From NCBI RefSeq assembly GCF_900215575.1, contig NZ_OBEJ01000001.1, forward strand, positions 1,006,588 to 1,070,587: 64,000 bases of DNA. The letters are read 5' to 3'. The notes below the pieces were generated by a model. It saw nothing but the letters and a program-made list of their open reading frames with translations, was not told where the DNA came from and did not search any database. This stretch comes from Natronoarchaeum philippinense (lineage in GTDB: Archaea > Halobacteriota > Halobacteria > Halobacteriales > Natronoarchaeaceae). Position numbers and translations under genes: made by a program. Shown here one piece after another: positions 12,897-21,134 of this stretch (its first letter is position 1; every line of letters starts with the position of its first letter).

Positions 12897-15724
12897 GCAT
12901 CTGGGGCCGTGTCCGCGATCGCGCCAGTGACGCCGTCCAGGGCGCGGGCGAACAGGTCTCCGACACGATCGATGAACTGCAGGATGCGGCATCTGACCAG
13001 AACGAATCGTCTGGCCAGTCCGATGCCTCTGGGTCGTCGAGCGGATCCTCGTCGAGTGAGAGCAGTTCGTCCAGCCAGCCAGACGGATCACAGCCCGATC
13101 AGCAGGGCCCAGCATCGAGAGTCATCGATGCGGTGCGCGAGACGGCCGAACCCATCACGGATCCGCTGTCGGAGGCAGCACAGGATGCCGCGGGGGCTGC
13201 CGAGAGCGCGAGCGAACAGGTCTCCGAAACAGGATCTGAAGCGGTCTCCCGATCGGCATCCAATGAGACGATCGAGCAAGCGCAAGAGGTCGCAACCGAC
13301 GTTGCGCGTGCGGCCGCTCAAAGCGATCCTGCAGATGCTGGACAGCGAATCGAAGTCTCCTCGCAGGAGGTCGCTCGCCTCGAGCGCAACGAGCCGATCT
13401 CGACGGTCGACGAGCAGCGGATCCGATCTGACCTTCGGGAGTTCGCGGCCAACTCTGGCGACCTCGACCAGAGTGATGTCACGGTTCGTCGGAGCGACAG
13501 CGGCGCCTACCAGGCGGTCGCGGGCGGCTCCGTCGTCGCCCAGACCAGTGATCCGCGTGCAAGCATCGAATCCCAACTCGAAGAGCAGACCGGGGCGGAC
13601 ATCACCGTCGAACGGCAGGACGGCGAGTTCCGGGCGACGTTTGCGAACCCGTCGGAACAGGCGGAATATCTGGAGCAGCAGGTCTCTGCCGGTTATCAGG
13701 ACATCACGCGGGAGCAGGTCACGGTCGAGCAACAGGGCAACGAGTTCGTAGCGAATCTCACTGGAGAGGGCGTCGTACGCGTCTCCGATCCCGACCAGAT
13801 CCGAAGCGAACTCTCCACGGACCCGGGCGACCAGCGGAGCGATGCCGCCCAGAGCATGACGGGCGGGGCGGTCCAGCAGCAGGCGCCCGGCTTCGATCGA
13901 GACGACTTCATCGTGAACACGGGCAGCGGCGAGGTGTATCTCCGCGAGGGTGCCGAGGAAGATCTCGTCCGCGAGCGTGCGGCGTTCGAGTGGGGCGTCG
14001 ATCCCGAGCAGGTCTCGATCGAGCGCCAAGACGGTGAGTTCGTTGCGAGTGCGGAAGTGCCGGCCGAGGACACGATCGACCTCTCGCCGCAGTCGGATTC
14101 GAGTGGGATCAACAACGAGTCCGCAGGCCTCGAGCAGATCGAGCGCGCGCAAGAGGTTCGAGAACGTGGCGCGGCCAGTCAGTTGTCGCGCGAGATCGGC
14201 CAGTTCCGTGAGCAAGCCGAGCAGCAGCTCCGATCCGACTTCGAGGGCGGCGTCGAGAGCGCACAGAACCGTATCGATTCGGTGCGCGATAGCGTCTCCC
14301 CCGGATCGACCCAGCAGGCCGCGCTCACCGCGGCAGCGGCTGGCGTCGCAACGCCCGAACCGGTGTCGACGGGTACTGGGCTTGCGGTCGGCGGGCTCGT
14401 CGCTGGCGGCCTCGCGCTCGACGCCGCTCGCCGCTCCGAGTTTGAGCTCCCGACCGAGCAGGACCAGCCGGAGATCGAGGCACCAACCGAAGAGCGGTCG
14501 GCCGAGTTCGAGGCGCCCTCGGACACAGATCTCGGTGGGGCCGAGGTCGGCGTTGGCGAGACGATGGTCTCCTCGGAGTTGGAAGCGACCGACCAGATGG
14601 TTCAGCAGTCAGAAGTCTCTGTTCCGAGCCAACCCGAACAGCCGACCAGCGGAGAGAGCGTCCCGACAATCGAGGCCGCGGGGCAATATACTGGTCAGAT
14701 CACGATCGGTGAACTGGGCGAACAGGAACAAGAGGACGATATCCTCATTCCGGCTGAAGACATCGCAGGGACCGATCCAGAAGGATCCGTAGATGTCGAG
14801 GAGCAGATCCAAGACCAGTCTCAGGACGAACTGACCGCCATTCAGGAAGGCTTGGGAAGTACCGCGGAGGCCGAACGGGAGGCACAGCAGGATCTCCTTG
14901 ACGATGCCGAACCCGAGATGTTCGGTGGTGGAACTGCTGGTGAAGCGATCTGGGAAGATGCCGAGACACTCGAACGTGTTTATGAGCCAGTGGAAGTTGA
15001 AGAAGAACTCGAAGAACAAACTGTCCAAGAGACGGTTGAGCGTATCCAAGAAGCACAGCAGTCAGAGGTGCTTGCTGAAGAGACTGTTGTCGGTCAAGGA
15101 GAAGCATCAGAGGTAGCTGAGGAAACGACTACTCTGGAAGAGACGGTCCTAAGTTCCGAACCCAACACGGAGGTGATCGAAGAGCCAGCGGTCGGACAGG
15201 GAAGCCAAACGGCACCACTCCCCGGACAGGACCAGGACGAGTCGACTGCCGCTGACGAGCTGGAGGAAGTGCTGAGCGAGGAAGACGTTGCTGTCGAGAC
15301 GGCACTGGAGTCGGTGCTTGATCAGGAGATGGCTGCTGAAACGGCGACGCCGCAAGCGTACGAGAACGTCTACGAGGCAGTCACCGAGACGGGCTACTCT
15401 TACGAGTATCTCTACGGCGGAGGGTCAGACGGCTCTCGGAGACGCCGTCCTCCGTCGCTCGATCTGATGTTTCCCGGCGCGTCCGGATCCGACGATAGCC
15501 CACTCAGTGCGTCGGTCGATGATTCTCTCTGGTCAACCTCGATCTCCACTGCGGAGGAGGCCGGCTTCGACTTCGGCGGCGGCGCCCTCGAGGAGGAGAG
15601 CCAGCCAGCCGAAGAGATGTTCGAGTCGAACGCCGCCGACCTCGAGGCTGACGACGACTGGCTCGCGGAGTGGTCGGGACAGGCGAACGAGAACGTCGAC
15701 GATCCGTTCGAGGAGTGGTACTGA
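12893..15724 (+). CDS. Very large acidic repeat protein, 943 aa
   Basis: GTG start at 12893 in a GTGA overlap. Residues 1-30 form an amphipathic helix (SIWGRVRDRASDAVQGAGEQ). Residues 35-150 are Ser/Gln/Glu-rich and disordered. Between 195 and 390 a short beta motif recurs four times: DVTVRRSDSGAYQAV (195-210), DITVERQDGEFRA (236-250), QVTVEQQGNEFVA (275-289), QVSIERQDGEFVA (372-387). A Gly-rich hydrophobic stretch (about 493-511) could be a membrane anchor. The last 430 residues are extremely acidic with a Trp-containing end (DDWLAEWSG). It is the largest product of the element and probably a scaffold, matrix or envelope-lining protein. Confidence 0.75.
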   Translation: MSIWGRVRDRASDAVQGAGEQVSDTIDELQDAASDQNESSGQSDASGSSSGSSSSESSSSSQPDGSQPDQQGPASRVIDAVRETAEPITDPLSEAAQDAAGAAESASEQVSETGSEAVSRSASNETIEQAQEVATDVARAAAQSDPADAGQRIEVSSQEVARLERNEPISTVDEQRIRSDLREFAANSGDLDQSDVTVRRSDSGAYQAVAGGSVVAQTSDPRASIESQLEEQTGADITVERQDGEFRATFANPSEQAEYLEQQVSAGYQDITREQVTVEQQGNEFVANLTGEGVVRVSDPDQIRSELSTDPGDQRSDAAQSMTGGAVQQQAPGFDRDDFIVNTGSGEVYLREGAEEDLVRERAAFEWGVDPEQVSIERQDGEFVASAEVPAEDTIDLSPQSDSSGINNESAGLEQIERAQEVRERGAASQLSREIGQFREQAEQQLRSDFEGGVESAQNRIDSVRDSVSPGSTQQAALTAAAAGVATPEPVSTGTGLAVGGLVAGGLALDAARRSEFELPTEQDQPEIEAPTEERSAEFEAPSDTDLGGAEVGVGETMVSSELEATDQMVQQSEVSVPSQPEQPTSGESVPTIEAAGQYTGQITIGELGEQEQEDDILIPAEDIAGTDPEGSVDVEEQIQDQSQDELTAIQEGLGSTAEAEREAQQDLLDDAEPEMFGGGTAGEAIWEDAETLERVYEPVEVEEELEEQTVQETVERIQEAQQSEVLAEETVVGQGEASEVAEETTTLEETVLSSEPNTEVIEEPAVGQGSQTAPLPGQDQDESTAADELEEVLSEEDVAVETALESVLDQEMAAETATPQAYENVYEAVTETGYSYEYLYGGGSDGSRRRRPPSLDLMFPGASGSDDSPLSASVDDSLWSTSISTAEEAGFDFGGGALEEESQPAEEMFESNAADLEADDDWLAEWSGQANENVDDPFEEWY

Positions 15725-15964
15725 ATGGCGTCGTTCGACACGTGGCTCCGAGCGGGTGGCCTCCTCGGGTTCGGCTCGCTCGTGTACGCGATCTTCTATG
15801 CGGCCGCCACGCCGCTCGTCGGCGTCCACAAGGATCTCGCTCCGGCAGACTCCCAGCTCCCACACTGGGCAGATCTGAGCGTCACGTGGTTCCCCGCCGT
15901 GATCCTCGCGTCGCTGCTCGTGATGGTGATCGCCGCGGCCACGCTCCGGCGGGGTGGTCCCTGA
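15725..15964 (+). CDS. Membrane protein, 79 aa, two TM segments
   Basis: ATG directly follows the previous stop. TM1 at about 8-30 and TM2 at about 52-72, with a polar outside loop (HKDLAPADSQLPHW). The end overlaps the next start by one base (TGATG). Unrecognised. Confidence 0.65.
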   Translation: MASFDTWLRAGGLLGFGSLVYAIFYAAATPLVGVHKDLAPADSQLPHWADLSVTWFPAVILASLLVMVIAAATLRRGGP

Positions 15965-16239
15965 TGCGCCGACACCTGAACAGGCTCCTCGCCGCGGCGT
16001 TCAGCCTGCTCGCAGTGTACGTTCTCGGGATCGTGTTCGACACTGCGGGCGCGGAGCTGATGCAGGTCGCACGAGACCACGGCGTCCAGAACGGCCCGTT
16101 CGCGCCGGTGCTGAACGCCGCCGAGGGCATCACCTCGTTCATCATCCCGTTCATGATCGTCGGGATCGTGCTGTGGGTGATCTACGGAACCGTGTCGCAA
16201 GAGCGTCGTGAGGAAGTCAGACGGAGGATCGGACCATGA
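15964..16239 (+). CDS. Membrane protein, 91 aa, two TM segments
   Basis: Basic start (MRRHLNRLLAAAFSLLAVYV) and TM1 at about 7-27, a central amphipathic loop (ELMQVARDHGVQNGPF) and TM2 at about 57-77. The tail is very basic (QERREEVRRRIG). TGATG overlap with the gene before and ATGA overlap with the gene after. Confidence 0.65.
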   Translation: MRRHLNRLLAAAFSLLAVYVLGIVFDTAGAELMQVARDHGVQNGPFAPVLNAAEGITSFIIPFMIVGIVLWVIYGTVSQERREEVRRRIGP

Positions 16240-16343
16240 CAGGAGAGGATCTTCAGCGAATCATCGTCGAGGAACTGCCGGCCAGCCCGGACCCGAAGCG
16301 TCCGACGCTGGCTGCGACCGTCAAAATCCGAGCAGAAGCATGA
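16236..16343 (+). CDS. Micro-ORF, 35 aa
   Basis: ATGA overlaps at both ends make it a perfectly fitted cistron between the membrane protein and the Tat-exported protein. The peptide (MTGEDLQRIIVEELPASPDP) has an amphipathic helix and a basic end. It may be a real peptide or serve mainly to couple translation. Confidence 0.45.
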   Translation: MTGEDLQRIIVEELPASPDPKRPTLAATVKIRAEA

Positions 16344-17629
16344 GCAAGAGCACACCACCAGTCGACGACGAGACCGAACAGGCGCTCCGGGAGATCGTCC
16401 GGGACGAGATGAACGAGCAGAGCCGGAGCAAGGAGACCGAGGAGTCCAGCGGCGTCTCGCGCCGCAGTGTCCTGTCCGCGCTCGGGCTGACCGCAACGAG
16501 TGCGGCGGCCGGCGGGCTCGGGACGTTAGCCGCCACCGATCCCGCGGCCGCACAAAGCTCCTACCCCAACTCACTGGGGACGCCGGACGATCCTCTCGAG
16601 GCGATCTACGTCGATCAATTGTTTCAGAACGCCGACAATCTCGATGTCAATTCGATCAATACAGAGCAGGCAACTATCGGACCGCTGACTGGCGCGGTAA
16701 CATCTATCTCGTGGGACCGTCCCGAGGTCTTAGATGCAACGACCACAGTTGAAGTCCCTCAAGACGAGCCAACGCCGCAAGATGCGTTCCGGAAGATCCC
16801 TCGACGGCTCGCCGCAAACCACACGATCGAGATAGACGAGACAGACGACTACAGCGTCGAGGACTGGGTCGTGCCACCGGTGCAGTCGGCAGATATGTTC
16901 GATAATACTGAGGGCGGCAACTCGCGGCTGACGATAACGCGACAGGGAAGTAGCGGCACGCTAAACCCCAATTCTGTGTTCACGATCGGCGGACGGGGGC
17001 AGGGTAATACTGTCCATCAATACACGCACCCAGTCGGGACTAATCCGTGGGACGACGAAAACTCGGTTTGGGCGGTATATGGTGGTGAGGGGGTGAAATG
17101 CTTCGATTGCGGTATCGGAGGGACCAGCCGAGGCACCGGATCCGTGGGAGTCGATGTGTACGGAACGACCGTGAAACTGGAAGGAACCTTTGACTGGGGG
17201 TCTGATCTGGTTGAAATTGCGGGACAGACGAAACAGTTCGGGACTCTGAAAACAGGAGATGTCAACGCATTAGGCAGCGTTACCGGCGATGCGTGGGTTA
17301 ACGTTTCGGGGCGGATTGAACATCGCCGGATCGGTCCTTCGCACGGAGGCGATTTTGCGGTGGACCCGCAGCGCACAGGAGGAGTTGTTAGCCCAACGGT
17401 CCCGACAGTGACGCGTGGCGGAGACCTCGTTGATGCCATCTACCACCGCCCCGACGGAGATGTTGAAGTCCGCGACGCGACAAATAATAAACGTATCCAG
17501 TTTTTCGAAGCGGGCGGGAGCGGCTACAATACCGTCTTTTATGACGGAGATGGTAACAAGCTCGCTCGTCTGACAGAATCGGGCGATCTTATCCTTGACG
17601 GGGCGGTGACAGAGAACGGCGACCCGTAA
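16340..17629 (+). CDS. Tat-exported fibre-like or receptor-binding candidate, 429 aa
   Basis: Twin-arginine signal SRRSVLSALGLTATSAAAGG (R41, R42) with a predicted cleavage near AAAQS (about residue 72). The mature protein is beta-rich with short Gly-rich turns and two lone Cys (KCFDCGIGG). The segment DPLEAIYVDQLFQNADNLDV and the C-terminal NKRIQFFEAGGSGYNTVFYD resemble repeat-type tail-fibre or adhesin ends. It has no membrane anchor. GC is lower than in the rest of the operon, which is common for receptor-binding genes exchanged between elements. Export in folded form would allow attachment to the outer particle surface. Receptor binding is inference. Confidence 0.75.
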   Translation: MSKSTPPVDDETEQALREIVRDEMNEQSRSKETEESSGVSRRSVLSALGLTATSAAAGGLGTLAATDPAAAQSSYPNSLGTPDDPLEAIYVDQLFQNADNLDVNSINTEQATIGPLTGAVTSISWDRPEVLDATTTVEVPQDEPTPQDAFRKIPRRLAANHTIEIDETDDYSVEDWVVPPVQSADMFDNTEGGNSRLTITRQGSSGTLNPNSVFTIGGRGQGNTVHQYTHPVGTNPWDDENSVWAVYGGEGVKCFDCGIGGTSRGTGSVGVDVYGTTVKLEGTFDWGSDLVEIAGQTKQFGTLKTGDVNALGSVTGDAWVNVSGRIEHRRIGPSHGGDFAVDPQRTGGVVSPTVPTVTRGGDLVDAIYHRPDGDVEVRDATNNKRIQFFEAGGSGYNTVFYDGDGNKLARLTESGDLILDGAVTENGDP

Positions 17630-17791
17630 TTACTGAGACGTACTTACCACTCGACTTCTAATCCAGCGTCCGACACTTCTCCGTTCTGCTGGTAAGAGTC
17701 TGGCAAGCGATTCCCATCGGATTCCCAATTTACGAGTTTTGAACGTTCGAGACGTTGCCAGATCAGCCAATGGCTTTTACGGGAGATCGCA
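17630..17791. other. Intergenic gap before the 652-aa surface protein
   Basis: 162 bp, AT-richer than its surroundings. TATA-like AATTTAC (17727-17733 region) and TTTTAC (17774-17779) are present, with GGGAG before the ATG at 17792. It probably holds a separate promoter for the last three structural genes. No hairpin is obvious. Confidence 0.4.
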
Positions 17792-19750
17792 ATGGCAGAA
17801 GAGAATCGTAACCGTCGTCGAATCGTCGTCGCTTGCTTGCTGGTAGTCGTCGGTGTCGCGCTGGGATCCGCTGCAGTCATCGAGATGTACCACGTCGGTT
17901 CGGGAGTCCACTACAACGCGAGCGACGGTCCGGAGGTGGTTCTCGGGCAGGACATCAACGCGACCGCCCAGCAGCCGTTCCCCGACGACAACACCGTTGA
18001 CCTGAGTCCGCACGGCACGATCTCCTCGCCGGGGCCGACGTACGTACGCGTCGACGAGGTAGGTGAGTGGACGCGGCTCTCCCAGCTCGATGTCGGCGAC
18101 CACGCGATGACGCTCGACATGGACGGCAAGAACGAGATCGTTGTCGAGGGCGCCGCGACAGGACTGGAGTTCCGCGACGTTGCGCTCGACAACGGCCAGT
18201 CGGATCTCGCCGTGACGACATCGGCGGCCTCGACCGTGACGGTGCGCGACCTGCCGAGCAACGAGTACGTGCGCGTGGTCAACGGTTCCGGCGGCGTCCA
18301 CGACGTTGTCTGGACCGACGACAACGGATCGGCGACGCTCTCGTTCAGCAGCTCGACGACGGTCTCGTTCGAGTCGACCGAGGTCGTGGTCGACCAGCCC
18401 CAGCCGGAGGACGGGTCGGTGATCAACCAGCAGGGTTCCACCGATCTCTCGGTCCACGTCGACCATCCGACGTTCGACGATGGTGGGTCGGTGAACGTCA
18501 CGTTCCGCGATCCGGAGGGCGGGATCATCGGTTCGGAGATGCTCACCAGCGAGGGCCGAGCGTCGACGACGTGGTCCTCGATCCAGACGGGGACGAACCG
18601 CTGGTACGTCCGCGTCACTGACGACGACGGCGTCCAGATGACCTCCGACATCTACCAGTTCGACGTGCCGGGCAACCTCGAGCTTCGGGACGAGGAGACG
18701 CAGGAGCTCATCAACGGGACGAACGCCAGCGCGACGATTCGGTTCTTCGACGAAGGATCCGAGCAGGTCGTCACCAAGACGACGACCTCCGGCGTGGTCG
18801 ACCTCACCGACTTGCCGGCGACGACGGAGCTCGTGATCTCGATGGATGTCGAGGGCTACTACGATCGGCGGCTGATCCTCCGGGACATCACGCAGCAACA
18901 GACGGCGTATCTCCTCAACGAGTCGTCGGAGGCCGTCGAGAACGACTTCACGATCGACGACCGGACCGGGAACTTCCCGGTGAGCGAGTCGCGGCTCCTG
19001 ATCCAGAAGCCGATCCCGGTCGGCAACAACACGTCTGAGTATCAGGTGATCGCCGGGAACGACTTCGGCGCCGCCGGGCGCGTCTCGACGACACTGGCAT
19101 CTGGCGATCGATACCGGATCCTCGTCGAGGGCCGAGACGGTCGGATCCGATCACTCGGATCGTACCAAGCAGAGCGCGCTGGGCTGGTCGAACTGACGAT
19201 CGGCACGATTGAGATTGAGGCGCCGGACAATCAGGGCTACGTGTTCACTGCGACGACCGAGGAGACCGAGGATGATAGCGTCACGCAGGTGCGAGTGAGC
19301 TATCAGGATACTGCCGCTCAGACTTCCAGACTGGAGTATTCGATTCACGTTGCGGGCAACGAGTCGGCAGTCGTGCATGGCCCTGTCGAAGTCTTCGACC
19401 CGACGACCTACAGCGAGGTGATCAACTTGCCGAGTAACAAGAGCTACGCAGTGACGTGGGAGGCCGAACGGAGCGGACAGACAATCGGAGGCACGAAGAT
19501 GGTCGGCGGTGTCGGACCGCTGAACCTGCCGCTCGGCGCGACGTTCCTTCAGGTGCTGGGCATGTCCGGACTGATCATGCTGGCCGGGTTGTTCGGAGGG
19601 GCACTCTCGAGGACGGGCGCGATAGCGATCGTGGCGATCGCGTTCGTGCTGACGATGCTCGGAATCACGTCGATCCCATATCCATTCCTGTTCGGTGCAG
19701 GAGTTGTCGCTGTGATGTTCAAAGTCGGAGAAGGAGGTGTTGGCCTATGA
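17792..19750 (+). CDS. Large glycosylated surface protein with three C-terminal TM segments, 652 aa
   Basis: Signal or anchor helix at residues 10-32 (RRRIVVACLLVVVGVALGSA), then an ectodomain of about 540 residues with roughly eleven N-glycosylation sequons. It contains Ig-like or carboxypeptidase-regulatory-like beta modules (SVNVTFRDPEGGIIGSE; TKTTTSGVVDLTDLP followed by MDVEGYYDRRL). The last 75 residues hold three TM segments. Pleolipovirus spikes have a single C-terminal anchor, so this is not an ordinary spike. It is the best candidate for the main surface protein of the particle. Overlaps the next gene by 4 bp. Confidence 0.75.
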   Translation: MAEENRNRRRIVVACLLVVVGVALGSAAVIEMYHVGSGVHYNASDGPEVVLGQDINATAQQPFPDDNTVDLSPHGTISSPGPTYVRVDEVGEWTRLSQLDVGDHAMTLDMDGKNEIVVEGAATGLEFRDVALDNGQSDLAVTTSAASTVTVRDLPSNEYVRVVNGSGGVHDVVWTDDNGSATLSFSSSTTVSFESTEVVVDQPQPEDGSVINQQGSTDLSVHVDHPTFDDGGSVNVTFRDPEGGIIGSEMLTSEGRASTTWSSIQTGTNRWYVRVTDDDGVQMTSDIYQFDVPGNLELRDEETQELINGTNASATIRFFDEGSEQVVTKTTTSGVVDLTDLPATTELVISMDVEGYYDRRLILRDITQQQTAYLLNESSEAVENDFTIDDRTGNFPVSESRLLIQKPIPVGNNTSEYQVIAGNDFGAAGRVSTTLASGDRYRILVEGRDGRIRSLGSYQAERAGLVELTIGTIEIEAPDNQGYVFTATTEETEDDSVTQVRVSYQDTAAQTSRLEYSIHVAGNESAVVHGPVEVFDPTTYSEVINLPSNKSYAVTWEAERSGQTIGGTKMVGGVGPLNLPLGATFLQVLGMSGLIMLAGLFGGALSRTGAIAIVAIAFVLTMLGITSIPYPFLFGAGVVAVMFKVGEGGVGL

Positions 19751-20118
19751 GGGTGATGCCGCTGATAGCGCTCACTGTTGGCTTAGGGCTCATCATCACG
19801 CTCTATACCGGACTCGGGATGATGTCGATGTCTGGTCCGAGTGTCGAAAGCGGACTGTCCGATGAGGTCGAAGATACGGCAAACGAAACACAGAACCCCA
19901 ACATCGATCCTGACGAAGGAGGGTCGGGTGGGTTCCTCTCGTTCGCCGTGAGCGCTCTCTCGAATCTTAAGTCGCTGTTCATGGTCCCGGTCTATCTCCC
20001 GACGACATTGCAATCACTCGGGGCACCTGCTCCGTTCGCTGAGATCGTCGGGCGGGGCATCCAGATCGTGATTGGTGTCGGCCTGATTGAAGTTGCACTG
20101 AGGTACGATATCACATGA
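19747..20118 (+). CDS. Membrane protein, 123 aa
   Basis: ATG at 19747 in ATGA overlap. TM1 at about 4-24 (MPLIALTVGLGLIITLYTG), a Ser/Asp-rich outside loop, then a hydrophobic C-terminal half with one or two TM segments (about 60-80, 95-118). It is co-translated with the surface protein before it and could stabilise that protein in the membrane. Confidence 0.65.
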   Translation: MRVMPLIALTVGLGLIITLYTGLGMMSMSGPSVESGLSDEVEDTANETQNPNIDPDEGGSGGFLSFAVSALSNLKSLFMVPVYLPTTLQSLGAPAPFAEIVGRGIQIVIGVGLIEVALRYDIT

Positions 20119-20414
20119 GCGAAAAATATCTCGACTGCCTCTGGTCGCACGACTGCTCGTGGTTCGACTTCGTGCTGGCTCCGTACGTCGATCTGTTGGG
20201 CTCGAGCACGGTCGGGATGCTCATCGGCGGCACGATCATCCTGTCGCTCTACATCTTGGCGGACGATCTCGCACTGCCGAGCGTGATGACGATCCTTCTC
20301 GGCGGGATCTTCTTCACCATCCTCCCCGGCGGCATCCAGCAGGTCGCGCTGAGCGTTATGATCGTTGGAGGGCTGGCGGCGTTCATGGAGGTTGCTCGGC
20401 GCTACGTCCTCTGA
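20115..20414 (+). CDS. Membrane protein, 99 aa
   Basis: ATGA overlap with the previous gene. A short N-terminal part with two Cys (DCLWSHDCSWFDF) is followed by three hydrophobic segments (about 30-50, 54-72, 76-92). Last gene of the rightward block; its 3' end overlaps the convergent gene at 20402 by 13 bp. Confidence 0.65.
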   Translation: MSEKYLDCLWSHDCSWFDFVLAPYVDLLGSSTVGMLIGGTIILSLYILADDLALPSVMTILLGGIFFTILPGGIQQVALSVMIVGGLAAFMEVARRYVL

Positions 20415-20623
20415 TCGGGATCTTGCTGCTTCTTTTCGATTCGGGCGAACAGCCAGCCCAAGCGGAGTGCTAAGAGGATAGCGACCCACTGTGCCATCTG
20501 ACCGATCGGGATGCCACGGAGATGGCTACGGACGGCCAGCGCAAGGAGCGCGATCGCCGCGCAAGCGATGAAGAAGATGCCGATGTAGAGATACCAAATG
20601 TCGTCGATGTCGCTCTCGGACAT
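20402..20623 (-). CDS. Membrane protein, 73 aa, two TM segments
   Basis: ATG at 20623 (MSESDIDDIWYLYIG) is fixed by CTTAACA near 20648-20654, about 28 nt upstream. TM1 at about 9-32 and TM2 at about 45-62, with a charged tail (ARIEKKQQDPDQRT). It is a single gene on the minus strand, convergent with the structural block, and shares the CTCACGTGGCCCG core motif with the ATPase operon. Unrecognised. Confidence 0.65.
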   Translation of the reverse strand: MSESDIDDIWYLYIGIFFIACAAIALLALAVRSHLRGIPIGQMAQWVAILLALRLGWLFARIEKKQQDPDQRT

Positions 20624-20627
20624 GGAG

Positions 20628-20656
20628 CCACGGGCCACGTGAGATGTGTTAAGGGT
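20628..20656 (-). promoter_or_regulatory. Promoter with CACGTG motif (gene at 20402-20623)
   Basis: TATA-like CTTAACA (about 20648-20654) and, between TATA and the ATG, the 13-mer CTCACGTGGCCCG (20631-20643), identical to 10077-10089. The motif would cover the transcription start, a typical repressor position. Confidence 0.6.
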
Positions 20657-20788
20657 GGCGGCGCATCCCCTCCTAAGCATATCCGGCAAGGTGGCTTCTC
20701 GGGGAAACATATGATGAGATACCGCGTTAGATAGTCCTTACTTGTCCTCAGTAGCCGATTCGGTCTCCCACGGGTGCGGCTGCGGTAA

Positions 20789-20811
20789 GGCCGGACCGTT
20801 CTGGTCCGGCC
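20789..20811. repeat. Stem-loop 1, 9-bp arms
   Basis: GGCCGGACC (20789-20797), loop GTTCT, GGTCCGGCC (20803-20811): perfect complement, all but two pairs GC. Confidence 0.8.
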
Positions 20812-20821
20812 GCATTGTTCT

Positions 20822-20849
20822 CCCCCTTAGGGGCACTACCCTAAGGGGG
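20822..20849. repeat. Stem-loop 2, 11-bp arms
   Basis: CCCCCTTAGGG (20822-20832), loop GCACTA, CCCTAAGGGGG (20839-20849): perfect complement. It lies 10 bp after stem-loop 1. Confidence 0.8.
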
Positions 20850-20850
20850 G

Positions 20851-20875
20851 CTGGCAAACCATGTGGGTCAGCCAG
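20851..20875. repeat. Stem-loop 3, 5-bp arms
   Basis: CTGGC (20851-20855) and GCCAG (20871-20875) flank an inner ACC/GGT pair. It is weaker than the other two but directly adjacent. Confidence 0.5.
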
Positions 20876-21134
20876 AGCCCGAGACCAGCGATTTCGAAGC
20901 CTCTCGACGCCGAAAATCGGCGCTACAGCCAAAACTGGATGTCGTTGTGTTCGTCCACACTGGCACTACAAGGAACTCGCACGGGTCGATCACGCCGATC
21001 GGCGACCGTTGCTCGGTGGTCAGCTCCGGCTCTCGACGTAACTATTCAGCAATCATACGTAACAACGTCGTAAAAAAGACCGAACCGCAAGTGCTGTCGC
21101 TATCGGCCGGCGCGAACACCGGGCCGGACGGCCG

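Larger units (their letters stand above)
20657..21134. other. 480-bp noncoding gap with stem-loop cluster, candidate origin
   Basis: No convincing gene is seen on either strand. The left half holds three stem-loops between 20789 and 20875. The right end (21040-21085) is AT-rich with the sequence AACGTCGTAAAAAAG. The gap separates the convergent structural and replication blocks, which is a usual place for an origin or a strong terminator. Confidence 0.5.

Noticed and set aside
13088-14215. Open frame of 375 codons on the minus strand
   Set aside because: Antisense to the 943-aa protein, whose repeats and operon fit are convincing.
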